Shown here in pieces: positions 1 through 8,706 of a stretch of 64,000 nucleotides of DNA; position 1 is the first letter of the stretch; each line of letters starts with the position of its first letter. The stretch is taken from contig NZ_CP053085.1 of assembly GCF_013004105.1 (NCBI RefSeq), forward strand, positions 3,348,001 to 3,412,000, given 5' to 3'. Source of the stretch: Gemmatimonas groenlandica (GTDB lineage Bacteria; Gemmatimonadota; Gemmatimonadetes; Gemmatimonadales; Gemmatimonadaceae). The notes beneath the pieces are model-generated. The model made no database searches and was not told where the DNA came from. It was given only the letters and a program-made list of their open reading frames with translations. Position numbers and translations under genes: made by a program.

Positions 1-2
1 AC

Positions 3-632
3 CTGTACCTGGTAACCCCTGTCGACGACACCATCGCCCCCGACGAGCGGGAGCGCCGACTGAAAGCATGGAACCACAGCACGATCACGCTCAATCACGT
101 CGTGCATCACGGCGCGCTCGGCCACCATGTACAGAACGGCCACGCCACGCATCGATCGCACTCGCGCATCGGCAAGATTGCCGCCGTCGACTGCGCGAGT
201 CGTATCGGAATGTTCCTGGGTGGATCCATGGCCGAGGGCTGGGCGTGCTATGCCACCGAACTCGCCGACGAACTCGGATTTCTTACCCCGCTCGAGCGAG
301 CCGCGGAACAGCAGAGTCGTGTGCGTATGCTGGCGCGCGCGATCGTCGACATCCGGTTGCACACGGGTGGATTCACCTTCGCAGAAGCCGTGGCGTACTA
401 CGTGCAGGAAGTGGGCATGCCGGAAGCTGCGGCCGTGGGCGAAGCGACCAAGAACTCGATGTTCCCCTGCACCGCGGTGATGTACTGGCTCGGCACGCAG
501 GGCATTCTCGATCTGCGGGACACCTTGCGCGAGCGAGCAGACTATTCGCCGCGGCACTTTCATGATGCGCTGTTGAGCCGGGGAGCTATTCCCGTGGCGC
601 TCGCCGCGCGACTTCTTACGGCAACTCCATGA
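3..632 (+). CDS. DUF885 family protein, C-terminal part (5' end outside window)
   Basis: The frame is open from base 3 to a TGA at 630-632 and encodes the last 209 residues of a protein that starts before the window. The motif VVHHGALGHHVQ and the following helical region match the C-terminal half of DUF885 proteins, predicted secreted or periplasmic metal-dependent hydrolases usually near 580-600 residues. In the family consensus as I recall it the first His is followed by Glu (HExxPGHH); here that position is His, so hydrolytic activity is uncertain. The stop overlaps the ATG of the next gene (ATGA), suggesting cotranscription and coupling with the downstream ABC importer genes. Confidence 0.75.
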   Translation: MYLVTPVDDTIAPDERERRLKAWNHSTITLNHVVHHGALGHHVQNGHATHRSHSRIGKIAAVDCASRIGMFLGGSMAEGWACYATELADELGFLTPLERAAEQQSRVRMLARAIVDIRLHTGGFTFAEAVAYYVQEVGMPEAAAVGEATKNSMFPCTAVMYWLGTQGILDLRDTLRERADYSPRHFHDALLSRGAIPVALAARLLTATP

Positions 633-2269
633 TGCGTTGGTCGGTACGCCTGTCCCGTCGGTCAGCTCGATCCTCGGCGCTTGGCGTCGCGGCCGCACTC
701 TGTGCGTCACTCGCGGCCTGCGGCGGTGAGACTTCCCGCAGCGGACCATCCAACGAGCTGCTCATTGTGGGCTACGACCGTGAGCCTGATACGATGAACC
801 GTTACGCCACGCATATCCTCGAAGACATCGAGTCATGCGTGGTAGAGGGACTCGTCACCAACGACGAGGAGATGAAGATCATTCCCGTGCTGGCCTCCGA
901 GATCCCGACCACGGAGAACGGCGGCGTGATCGTGCGCCCGGACGGCGGCATGGATGTCACGTGGAAATTGCGCCCCGGCGTGAAGTGGCACGACGGCGTG
1001 TCGCACACATCGGCCGACGTGAAGTTCACGGTCGATGCCATCAACAAAGGCGACTGGAAGCCGGAAAGCGTCGACGGATTCGATCGCATCTCGTCGGTCG
1101 ATACGCCCGACTCGCTCACGGCGATCGTGCACTACAAGGAAGTGTACGCGCACTATCAGCTGCAGTTCGTGCGCGGTACGCTGCCGCAGCATGTGCTCGA
1201 AGGGCGTGATCTCAACACGGCCAACGACTACAACCGCGCGCCGCTCGGTACCGGCCCGTACAAGGTCAAGGAGTGGAAGACGGGCGAGTACATTCTGCTC
1301 GAACGCGCCGAAGGCTATTGGCGCGGCGCCGCGTCTCCCAAGATCAAGCAGCTGCTCTTCCGCTTTCTCACCAACACCACCACACGCATCAACCTCCTCA
1401 AGTCGGGCGAGGTGCACATGGTGGCGCTGGTGGCATGGGACAAGGTGCGCGAACTGGAGCCCATCGCGTCGCTTCGGATGAACCGCGTGGTCGGCAACGG
1501 CTACGAACACGTGACGCTCAACCAGAGGCACTTCGCACCCTTCGCCGACGTCAAGGTGCGGCAGGCGCTGGCCCACGCGGTGAATCGTGATCTACTGGTG
1601 CGCACGATTCTCGATGGACAGGTAGAAGTGGTGAACGGTCCCATCCAGCCGCTTTCCGCCGCCTACGAGCCCAAGGTGCCCACGTACGGTTTCGATCCGG
1701 AGCGCGCACGCACGCTGCTCACCGAGGCGGGATGGGTGCCCGGTGCCGACGGCATTCGTATGAAGGACGGCAAGCGACTCGCGTTCACGCTGATCACGCA
1801 GTCGGGTTTTGCGATCCGCGAGAATGTGTCGCAAGCGTTGCAGCAGGCGTTTCGCGACGTCGGCGCCGAGATGACGGTGAAGCTGCTCGACGGCACCACC
1901 ATCAGCAGTGTGTGGTTCACGGGTGACTTCGACGCCATGCTGCACTGGTGGCAGATGGGTGCCGACCCGGAGCTCACGCTCTTCTTTGCCGGCGACCGCA
2001 TGCCGCCGGCCGGTCGCAACATCAACTACGTCAACGACACCGAGCTCTCGTCGCTGCTGTACCGCTCCGACCGCACCGCCGATGTCGCGCAGCGTAACGA
2101 GCTGCTGCGTGAAGCGCAGCGCCGGATCGCGGCGCTCGCCCCGGAGATCGTGCTGTACAATACCGCCAAGGTGGATGCCGTACCGAAGTCGCTGAAGGGC
2201 TTCACCGGCAATCCGACCAACGCCGGCCCGTTCTGGAACGTGCACCAGTGGGAGATCGGCACGCCGTGA
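629..2269 (+). CDS. ABC importer substrate-binding lipoprotein (peptide/nickel type, SBP_bac_5)
   Basis: This 546-residue protein is the solute-binding component of a DppA/OppA-type importer. The N-terminus has an Arg-rich n-region, a hydrophobic stretch and a lipobox LAAC (Cys31), so the mature protein should be a lipid-anchored periplasmic protein. The segment GYDREPDTMNRYATH and the later PLGTGPYKVKEW are typical family-5 binding-protein landmarks, and the length is usual. ATG at 629 overlaps the stop of the DUF885 gene by four bases; a second ATG follows immediately at 632. Two permease genes follow with overlaps. The substrate cannot be read from sequence; a dipeptide, oligopeptide or similar ligand is likely. 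Confidence 0.9.
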   Translation: MMRWSVRLSRRSARSSALGVAAALCASLAACGGETSRSGPSNELLIVGYDREPDTMNRYATHILEDIESCVVEGLVTNDEEMKIIPVLASEIPTTENGGVIVRPDGGMDVTWKLRPGVKWHDGVSHTSADVKFTVDAINKGDWKPESVDGFDRISSVDTPDSLTAIVHYKEVYAHYQLQFVRGTLPQHVLEGRDLNTANDYNRAPLGTGPYKVKEWKTGEYILLERAEGYWRGAASPKIKQLLFRFLTNTTTRINLLKSGEVHMVALVAWDKVRELEPIASLRMNRVVGNGYEHVTLNQRHFAPFADVKVRQALAHAVNRDLLVRTILDGQVEVVNGPIQPLSAAYEPKVPTYGFDPERARTLLTEAGWVPGADGIRMKDGKRLAFTLITQSGFAIRENVSQALQQAFRDVGAEMTVKLLDGTTISSVWFTGDFDAMLHWWQMGADPELTLFFAGDRMPPAGRNINYVNDTELSSLLYRSDRTADVAQRNELLREAQRRIAALAPEIVLYNTAKVDAVPKSLKGFTGNPTNAGPFWNVHQWEIGTP

Positions 2270-3216
2270 TGCGTGGCATGATCGTGCGGCGGGTGCTGCA
2301 GAGCGTTCCGCTGCTGGTCCTCATCTCGGTGCTGGTGTTCGCACTGCTGCAGGCGGTACCCGGTGGTCCGCTCGCGGCGTATCTCGAGAATCCAAATGTG
2401 CGGCCGCAGGACATCGAACGCCTGCGAGTCGCGATGGGGCTCGATCGTCCGCTGGCGGCGCAGTACGTCTCGTGGCTTTCGGCATTCGTGCGCGGCGACT
2501 GGGGCTACAGCTTCGCCGACGGCCGTCCCGTGCTCGTGCGCGTGTTCGAGCGCGTGCCGGCCACCCTCGAACTCGTAGGCGCGAGCACGCTGCTCGCGCT
2601 CTGTCTCGCGCTTCCAGTCGGCGTGCTGGCGTCGGTGCATCGCCTGTTCGATCGCATTACGTCATTCGGTGCCGTCGCGGGCATCTCACTGCCGGTGTTC
2701 TGGTTCGGCCTGCTCTTGCAGCTGGTCTTCGCGATCACGCTGGGTTGGTTACCGTCGTCGGGGCGCGCGTCATTCGGCGCGAGTTCGTTCGCCGATCGCC
2801 TCGCGCATTTGGTGCTTCCGGTCGTCGTGTTGGCCGCTGTGCAGGCCGCGGCGTGGTCGCGCTATCTGCGGCGGGCCATGCGCGAAACGATTGGCCGGCC
2901 GTTCATGAATGCGGCGCGGGTGCGCGGCGTCTCCGAGCGCGGCGTGCTGTTGCGTCATGCGCTGCCCAATGCGCTCGGCCCGTTCATTACCGTCGTGCTG
3001 CTCGACGCCGCGATGATGGCATCGGGTGCCGTTGTCACTGAGAGCGTGTTCGCCTGGCCCGGGGTGGGCAGCCTGTTTACCGAGTCGCTCGTGAAGCGCG
3101 ACTACCCCGTCCTGATGGCGTTCCTCATGTGCGGCGCGATCGCCGTGATGGTGCTCAATCTGCTGGCCGATATCGCGGTGCGTAGCATCGACCCGCGCAC
3201 GAGGGGCACCGCATGA
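2269..3216 (+). CDS. ABC transporter permease, DppB/OppB type
   Basis: A 315-residue inner-membrane permease of the binding-protein-dependent family, first of two permeases in the operon. It begins with a membrane helix (VLQSVPLLVLISVLVF) followed by PGGP and the periplasmic MGLDRPLAAQY segment, a signature of DppB-like proteins. The cytoplasmic EAA-type coupling loop lies around AARVRGVSERGVLLRHALPN. I place the start at ATG 2269, which overlaps the preceding TGA by one base; an in-frame ATG at 2248 would lengthen it by seven non-conserved residues inside the upstream gene. It should pair with the next gene product to form the translocation channel. Confidence 0.9.
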   Translation: MRGMIVRRVLQSVPLLVLISVLVFALLQAVPGGPLAAYLENPNVRPQDIERLRVAMGLDRPLAAQYVSWLSAFVRGDWGYSFADGRPVLVRVFERVPATLELVGASTLLALCLALPVGVLASVHRLFDRITSFGAVAGISLPVFWFGLLLQLVFAITLGWLPSSGRASFGASSFADRLAHLVLPVVVLAAVQAAAWSRYLRRAMRETIGRPFMNAARVRGVSERGVLLRHALPNALGPFITVVLLDAAMMASGAVVTESVFAWPGVGSLFTESLVKRDYPVLMAFLMCGAIAVMVLNLLADIAVRSIDPRTRGTA

Positions 3217-4016
3217 GGGCGGGACCGCGGGGCGGTCTGCTCTTTCTCGCGACGCTTGTCGTGGCGTCGTTGCTGGCCCCCTATCTCGCGCCGTTTGCCG
3301 CCGATGCCCTCGATCTGGCCAACCGACGCGCGGCGCCCTCGTTGGCACACTGGTTCGGCACCGATGAACTCGGCCGCGACGTGCTCACTCGCGTGCTGGT
3401 GGGCGCTCGCGTCTCGCTCGCTATCGGCGTGCTCTCGGCACTCATGAGCGCAGCGATCGGCGTCGCCGTCGGCGCGGTGGCCGGATACGCCGGTCGCTGG
3501 GTCGACGACGTGCTCATGCGCGCTACCGATGCGATGCTCGCCATTCCGCGTCTACCACTGCTGATGCTCGGCGCAGCCGTACTGCAGCCCGGTGTGCCGA
3601 TGCTGATCCTGCTGGTCGCCGCCGCCGGCTGGATGGAAACGGCACGGGTCGTCCGCGCGGAAGTGCAGTCGTTGTCGTCGCTCGATTTCGTGCAGGCCGC
3701 GCGGGCGATCGGGGCGAATCCGGTCGGCGTGATCGTACGCCATATCGTTCCCGGCATCATTCCCGCAGCGACGGTTGCCACGACACTCGCCATCGGTCGC
3801 GGCATCCTGCTGGAGAGCACGATGAGCTTCTTCGGCGTCGGCGTGCAGCCTCCGACGGCCAGCTGGGGCAACATGTTGTATCAGGCGCAAACCGCGATGA
3901 CCAGCGAGCCCTGGCTCGCGATCTTCCCCGGCCTGTTCATCTTTGCCACGGTGCTCGCCTGCAATGCGGTCGGCGACGCCATCGGTTCGTCTCCTACTCA
4001 ACGCCGGGCCACCTGA
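3213..4016 (+). CDS. ABC transporter permease, DppC/OppC type
   Basis: A 267-residue inner-membrane permease. HWFGTDELGRDVLTRVLVGAR is the classical DppC/OppC signature after the first membrane helix, and the EAA loop is recognisable at FVQAARAIGANPVGVIVRHIVP. The ATG overlaps the previous stop (ATGA). It pairs with the DppB-like protein. No ATPase gene (DppD/DppF type) follows: the next gene encodes a dehydrogenase. The energising subunits must be encoded elsewhere, for example upstream of this window, or be shared with another importer. Confidence 0.9.
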   Translation: MRAGPRGGLLFLATLVVASLLAPYLAPFAADALDLANRRAAPSLAHWFGTDELGRDVLTRVLVGARVSLAIGVLSALMSAAIGVAVGAVAGYAGRWVDDVLMRATDAMLAIPRLPLLMLGAAVLQPGVPMLILLVAAAGWMETARVVRAEVQSLSSLDFVQAARAIGANPVGVIVRHIVPGIIPAATVATTLAIGRGILLESTMSFFGVGVQPPTASWGNMLYQAQTAMTSEPWLAIFPGLFIFATVLACNAVGDAIGSSPTQRRAT

Positions 4017-4969
4017 TGACCTTCCCGCTTCCATTCGCTCCGCGTCGCATCGCCATCGGCGCCAACGCGCATGTGGGCATCGCCGAGTCGATTCGTGCGC
4101 GTCGTCCCGACCTCGAACTGCGTGGCAAGGTGTTCACCGAGATCACGGCCGATGACCTCGAGTGGGCGGAGGCGTACATCGGCTTCAAGCGGCCGCCGTC
4201 GGTCTCGGATATGGGCAACGTGCGCTGGATCCAGTGCACCGGTGCCGGCGTCGATTCGTGGATGGCGTCCGATCTCGATCCACGCATCCTGCTCACGCGC
4301 AGTCCCGAATCGTTCGGTCCGATGATCGCCGAGTGGGCGGTGTCGCGCATCTTCGCGATACAGCTGCAGGTGCTGGAGTTGGCCGCAGCGCAGCGCGAGC
4401 GGCGCTGGGCGCCACGTGACATCGCGCGGGTGGCGGGTACGCGCGCGCTCGTCGTCGGTACGGGCGACATCGGCCGCGCGATCGCGTCCTCGTTACAGGC
4501 GCTGGGCGTGCATGTGACCGGCGTCTCGCGCAGCGGCGCGGCCAGCAGCCCGGCGTTCAGTGCGGTACACGCGTCGAGTGAACTCGCCGACCTGGTGGGC
4601 AACGCCGACTGGATCGTGGTTGCCGTGCCAGACACGCCGGCCTCGCGCGGACTGATTTCCCGCGAGGTGCTGTCGCGCTGCCGGGGCGCGGTGCTCCTGA
4701 ATGCGGGCCGCGGCTCCGTAGTCGAGGAAGCGGCGCTGCCCGACGCGCTCGAAAAGGGCTGGCTGCGTGGCGCCGCGCTCGATGTGTTCGCCACCGAACC
4801 ACTGCCGGCCGACTCGCCGCTCTGGAGCGATCCGCGCGTCATGGTGTCGCCACACATTTCGGGCCTTACTACGATCGACGGCGCCGCGCACGGGTTTCTG
4901 GAATGCCTCGACTCCCTCGAGCGTGGTGAATTGCCGAAGTGGGTGGTCGACCGCGCGCGTGGGTACTGA
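4016..4969 (+). CDS. NAD(P)-dependent D-isomer 2-hydroxyacid dehydrogenase family protein
   Basis: A 317-residue cytosolic oxidoreductase of the D-2-hydroxyacid dehydrogenase family, interconverting a 2-hydroxyacid and a 2-oxoacid. The Rossmann motif is LVVGTGDIGRAIA (about residues 142-154). The catalytic set is visible: Arg in LLNAGRGSVV, Glu in VFATEPLP and His in VSPHISG. The N-terminal substrate domain holds QCTGAGVDSW. The short C-terminal half and sequence style resemble the GhrA/hydroxypyruvate reductase-like subgroup, but I cannot assign the substrate. The ATG overlaps the permease stop by one base, so the enzyme probably works on something delivered by, or co-regulated with, the importer. 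Confidence 0.88.
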   Translation: MTFPLPFAPRRIAIGANAHVGIAESIRARRPDLELRGKVFTEITADDLEWAEAYIGFKRPPSVSDMGNVRWIQCTGAGVDSWMASDLDPRILLTRSPESFGPMIAEWAVSRIFAIQLQVLELAAAQRERRWAPRDIARVAGTRALVVGTGDIGRAIASSLQALGVHVTGVSRSGAASSPAFSAVHASSELADLVGNADWIVVAVPDTPASRGLISREVLSRCRGAVLLNAGRGSVVEEAALPDALEKGWLRGAALDVFATEPLPADSPLWSDPRVMVSPHISGLTTIDGAAHGFLECLDSLERGELPKWVVDRARGY

Positions 4970-4996
4970 CGCACCAGCGCACGCGGCACACGCACC

Positions 4997-5950
4997 TCAG
5001 TCGCGAAGCCGCACCCCACGCTGACGCTCGCGATTCACCTCGAGCTGCAGCACATCGGGACGTCCGTAATGACCCATCGCGTCGAAGTTCTGCCGTTCTT
5101 CGCGTACACGCGTGTGGTCGATGTCGGCCGTGATGAGACGTTCCTCATGGGCCACCGGCGCCACGATCCACTGGGCGTCAGGACCGGCGATACACGATCC
5201 GCCTTCCCCCATCACCTCCGGCAGCACGCGCTGCAGCAATGCGAAGTGCGGCGTATGCTCGGGCACCTGATCACGCCGCAGCAGCCCTGATACCGACATC
5301 ACGTACGAGCGTCCCTCGCGCGCCATGAAGCGGGTGATGTCCTCCGTGTTGCGCACGCTGCCGGGCCAGATGGCGACGTGGAGATCTTCTCCCTGCCCGT
5401 ACAGGCTCGCCCGTGCCAACGGCATCCAGTTCTCCCAGCAGTTCAGCGCCCCCAGCGTGAACGCGCCCACGCGGTGCGTGCGCAGACCGTGTCCGTCACC
5501 CGGCGCCCAACTCAGCCGCTCCTCGTATGTCGGCATGAGCTTCCGATGCACATTCACGATCGTACCCGCCGCGTCGATCGTGACGAGGCTGGCGTAGACA
5601 CTATGTCCGCCTCGGTCGAGCGGGCGCTCGATGACACCGAGCACGACCGTGATGCTCCGGTCTCGGATGGCCGCGCACACCTCGTCCAAGTGTCCGGCTT
5701 CGATCTGGACGGCCTGATCGAGATAATGGGCGTGCAACGACTTCTGTACGGCCGCGTCGAAACGGGCTCCGTCGGTCCACTCGATCCACCACGGATAACC
5801 TGGGACGAACGCCTCCGGGAAGACGAGGAGCTGCACACCGTCGTCGGCGGCGCCGTGAATCGCCGAGATCACTTTCGCGAGCGTGCGGTTGCGATCGAGC
5901 CAGACCGGCGCCATCTGGGCGCCGGCGATACGGAGGGTATCAGCAGTCAT
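4997..5950 (-). CDS. Nitrilase / carbon-nitrogen hydrolase
   Basis: A 317-residue cytosolic hydrolase of the nitrilase superfamily, branch 1 by its look. The catalytic triad is present: Glu46 in LLVFPEAFVPGYPWWIEW, Lys137 in VNVHRKLMPTYEER and Cys171 in GALNCWENWMPLAR. The CWEN(W/Y)MPL context is characteristic of true nitrilases that convert nitriles to acid and ammonia; the substrate is not predictable. I start at the ATG at 5950 because the longer upstream frame lies in low-complexity sequence that belongs to the opposite-strand gene. That ATG overlaps, on the other strand, a possible ATG of the divergent channel gene. Confidence 0.9.
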   Translation of the reverse strand: MTADTLRIAGAQMAPVWLDRNRTLAKVISAIHGAADDGVQLLVFPEAFVPGYPWWIEWTDGARFDAAVQKSLHAHYLDQAVQIEAGHLDEVCAAIRDRSITVVLGVIERPLDRGGHSVYASLVTIDAAGTIVNVHRKLMPTYEERLSWAPGDGHGLRTHRVGAFTLGALNCWENWMPLARASLYGQGEDLHVAIWPGSVRNTEDITRFMAREGRSYVMSVSGLLRRDQVPEHTPHFALLQRVLPEVMGEGGSCIAGPDAQWIVAPVAHEERLITADIDHTRVREERQNFDAMGHYGRPDVLQLEVNRERQRGVRLRD

Positions 5951-7100
5951 GCCCAACGATACCACGCGCCACACGGTCGGCAATACGATATCTTCGGGTG
6001 GTGAACGCCCCGTGAACTTCAACCCGATCGCCGTGACTACTCCGACCGCCGGCACGTTCGACGATACCGACGTGGGCAGCGCGACGCCGACGACCGCGCC
6101 GACCGCCACGACCGCACCGACCGCGCCACCAGCATCGGGCGATGACCTTGGCTTCGGCCGCGTGGTGGCGCAGCGTTCACGTGGTCGCCTGTTCAATCGG
6201 GACGGCACCTCCACGTCCAGCAAGTACGGGTTGCGCGCGCAGCGCACCGAGCGCCTGTATCTCGCCGCGCTTCAGGCGCCGTGGGCCGTGTTCGTGTTGT
6301 GGGTGTTCGGCGGAGTCCTGCTGCTGAATGGACTCTTCGCACTCGCTTACGCCGCGCTGCCGGCCGGGGCGCTCGTAGGGAGCGAGGTGCTCGGTATGGC
6401 CGACCCCTTCCTGCGGGCCTTCGTATTCAGTACGGGGATTTTCACGACCACCGGAACGGGCCCCATCCACGCCGTGGGAATCACCGCCAACTGGGTCGTG
6501 GTGATCGAGTCGTTGGCCGGTCCGCTGGTGCTGGTGCTCGCCGGTGGCCTGCTGCTGGCTCGACTCATCCGGCCTCGGGCGCAGCTGCGCTTCAGTGAAT
6601 CCGCCGTGGTGGGGCCGTACGACGGCGGACGCGGACTGATGTTCCGGTTCGTGAATGAGCTCCCGAGCCAGCTCACCGATGTGCGCGCCGATGTGAGTCT
6701 CTCGCTGTACGAGATGCTCGACGGAAAGCGCGAGCGCAATTTCCATCAGCTTGCACTGGAGCGCAGCCAGGTCGCGGTCTTCCCGCTGCATTGGACCGTC
6801 GTGCATCCGATCACGGCCGACAGTCCGCTGCACGGCTTCACACCGCAGCAGCTGCGCGAATCGGAAGCGGAACTGCTCATCCTGATCACGGCGCACGAGG
6901 AGACGTTCTCCACGCACGTGTCCGTACGCGCGTCATACTACTGGGACGACATCACCTGGGACGCCAAGTTCGCCGATATCTTCGCGCAGTCGGCAGGAGA
7001 ATCGATCGCGATCGATGTCGAGCGCCTCGATCGGCTCGACCGGCTCCCCGAAGGAACCACCAGCGTGCCCGCTCCCGCGGAGCTTACGAAGAAGGGCTGA
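5949..7100 (+). CDS. Kir-type inward-rectifier potassium channel homologue with atypical selectivity filter
   Basis: A 383-residue inner-membrane protein with KirBac architecture: a Thr/Ala/Pro-rich cytoplasmic N-terminus (1-65), a slide-helix region around RTERLYLAALQAPW, outer helix near 112-137, pore helix and filter near 153-172, inner helix near 178-203 and an Ig-like cytoplasmic C-terminal domain. The filter reads TTGTG (167-171, bases 6447-6461) where potassium channels have T(V/I)GYG, and the pore-helix Glu of KirBac is replaced. ATG 5949 has GGAGGG eleven bases upstream, inside the opposite nitrilase gene; GTG 6012 is the alternative start and would leave a 61-bp divergent spacer. 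The 3' end overlaps the antiporter gene by 17 bp. Confidence 0.8.
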   Translation: MPNDTTRHTVGNTISSGGERPVNFNPIAVTTPTAGTFDDTDVGSATPTTAPTATTAPTAPPASGDDLGFGRVVAQRSRGRLFNRDGTSTSSKYGLRAQRTERLYLAALQAPWAVFVLWVFGGVLLLNGLFALAYAALPAGALVGSEVLGMADPFLRAFVFSTGIFTTTGTGPIHAVGITANWVVVIESLAGPLVLVLAGGLLLARLIRPRAQLRFSESAVVGPYDGGRGLMFRFVNELPSQLTDVRADVSLSLYEMLDGKRERNFHQLALERSQVAVFPLHWTVVHPITADSPLHGFTPQQLRESEAELLILITAHEETFSTHVSVRASYYWDDITWDAKFADIFAQSAGESIAIDVERLDRLDRLPEGTTSVPAPAELTKKG

Positions 7101-8706
7101 GGCGCAACGTATCGAGGTCGATCTCCGACTCGAGTGTGCGCAGCACTTCGTCGGAGATCGCGCCTTCGTTGCGGAGACGAAGCAGCATCCGTCGTTCGGC
7201 GTCCAACATGCGCGAGCGTAAACGCGACCGGCTGCCGTGATTGGCGTGACTGGTGTGACTGGCGTTCTTGTGCCGGTGCTGGCGGTCGCGTAGCTCCGTG
7301 CGGAGCCACTCCACATCGGCGGGATCGGCCCACGGCTCGCGGGATGCGTCGTCCAACGCCTCGGCCGCGCGGCGGAGCGCTTCCTGTCGCGCGACCTGTT
7401 CCTCTTCGTGGTGCGCGGCCTCCGGCACGAACTTGAAGGCGCGAATGATCGGCGCCAGCGACAGCCCCTGCACCACCAGCGTGACCAGAATGAGGCACAT
7501 CGTCATGATGATCACCTCGTCGCGGTACGGGAATCGTGCGCCGTTGTCGAGTGTGAGCGGCAACGCGAACGCGGTGGCCAGCGACACGATGCCACGCATG
7601 CTCGTCCACGACACCAGAAACATCGACTTCCAACTGCCGGCGGTCGACGTCACCACGCGACCGCGACGCAGCGATTCCCGGCAGATGGTGGTGACCGGCA
7701 CCCAGATCAGGCGGACCACCATGACCGCGACGCCCAGCAGCACTCCGTACTTCACGGCACCGTCGAAGGCGGCCACACCGGATTTCTGCATGAGCTCCGC
7801 GAACTGCAGCCCCAGCAAAATGAAGATCAGCGCGTTGAGCGTGAACACCAGCAGGTCCCAGACCGCGCGCGATTGAATGCGCGAGCGCGGCCCGACTGCC
7901 GTGGATAGATGCTGACGCGCGTAGAGTCCGCCGGCGACGCAGGCCAGCACGGCCGACACATGCAGCGTTTCGGCAAGCATCCAGGCGGCGTACGGCGCGG
8001 CCAACGTGAGAACCGTTTCCGCCAGTTCGTCGCGCGTTCGACGTGCCACCACAATCATGAGCCAGCCAACGGCCAGCCCGACCAGCACACCCACACCGGC
8101 ATCGAGGAAGAAGCGCACCAGCGCTTCACCGAAGCTGAACGCGCCGGTGACCGCCGCCGCCACCGCCGTGCGATACAGCACCAGTGCCGACGCATCGTTC
8201 ACGAGGCTCTCGCCTTCGAGAATCACGATCACGCGACCCGGCACCGGCAAGCGCGACACCACCGCCGTGGCCGCCACGGCATCGGGCGGTGACACGATGG
8301 CGCCGAGGGCGACGGCGACCGCCCACGGCATATCGGGAATGAACATCCGGATGAGCACCGCGACGACGGCCGTCGTCGCGAGCACCAGTCCGACGGCCAA
8401 GCCACCGATGGCCCGCCGGTTCGCCGTGAACTCGCGGAACGACGTGAAGAACGCCGCGGCCCACAGAATCGGCGGCAGGAACACGAAGAACACCACGTCG
8501 GGATCGAGCGTCGGCATCTCGACGCCGGGCACGAATCCCACCGCGAGTCCGGCCAGCACCTGCAGCAACGGCGCGGGGATCGGCAAGCGACGACCGAACG
8601 CCGTGAGTGCCACCACCAAGGTGGCGAACGCCAACCCGAACAGAATCGGAGAAAAGTGCGGCACAGTAGTTGGTGGTTCGCTTATCGCGTGTGCGACACA
8701 AGCCAC
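7084..8706 (-). CDS. Na+/H+ antiporter, CPA1 (NhaP-like) family
   Basis: A 540-residue inner-membrane antiporter with about twelve hydrophobic helices in residues 15-430 followed by a charged cytoplasmic tail of about 110 residues rich in Glu, Arg and His. Family hallmarks are GAIVSPPDAVAATAVVSRL and EGESLVNDASALV, carrying the Asp residues that bind cation and proton in CPA1 exchangers. It exchanges cytoplasmic Na+ (or K+/Li+) for protons. I use ATG 8706, which overlaps the upstream hydrolase gene by 25 bp; GTG 8664 is a plausible shorter start. Converging with the Kir gene, it makes a small cation-transport neighbourhood. Confidence 0.9.
   Translation of the reverse strand: MACVAHAISEPPTTVPHFSPILFGLAFATLVVALTAFGRRLPIPAPLLQVLAGLAVGFVPGVEMPTLDPDVVFFVFLPPILWAAAFFTSFREFTANRRAIGGLAVGLVLATTAVVAVLIRMFIPDMPWAVAVALGAIVSPPDAVAATAVVSRLPVPGRVIVILEGESLVNDASALVLYRTAVAAAVTGAFSFGEALVRFFLDAGVGVLVGLAVGWLMIVVARRTRDELAETVLTLAAPYAAWMLAETLHVSAVLACVAGGLYARQHLSTAVGPRSRIQSRAVWDLLVFTLNALIFILLGLQFAELMQKSGVAAFDGAVKYGVLLGVAVMVVRLIWVPVTTICRESLRRGRVVTSTAGSWKSMFLVSWTSMRGIVSLATAFALPLTLDNGARFPYRDEVIIMTMCLILVTLVVQGLSLAPIIRAFKFVPEAAHHEEEQVARQEALRRAAEALDDASREPWADPADVEWLRTELRDRQHRHKNASHTSHANHGSRSRLRSRMLDAERRMLLRLRNEGAISDEVLRTLESEIDLDTLRLSPSS

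Noticed and set aside
5004-6004. Plus-strand frames opposite the nitrilase gene
   Set aside because: They lack motifs, whereas the minus strand has the complete Glu-Lys-Cys triad.
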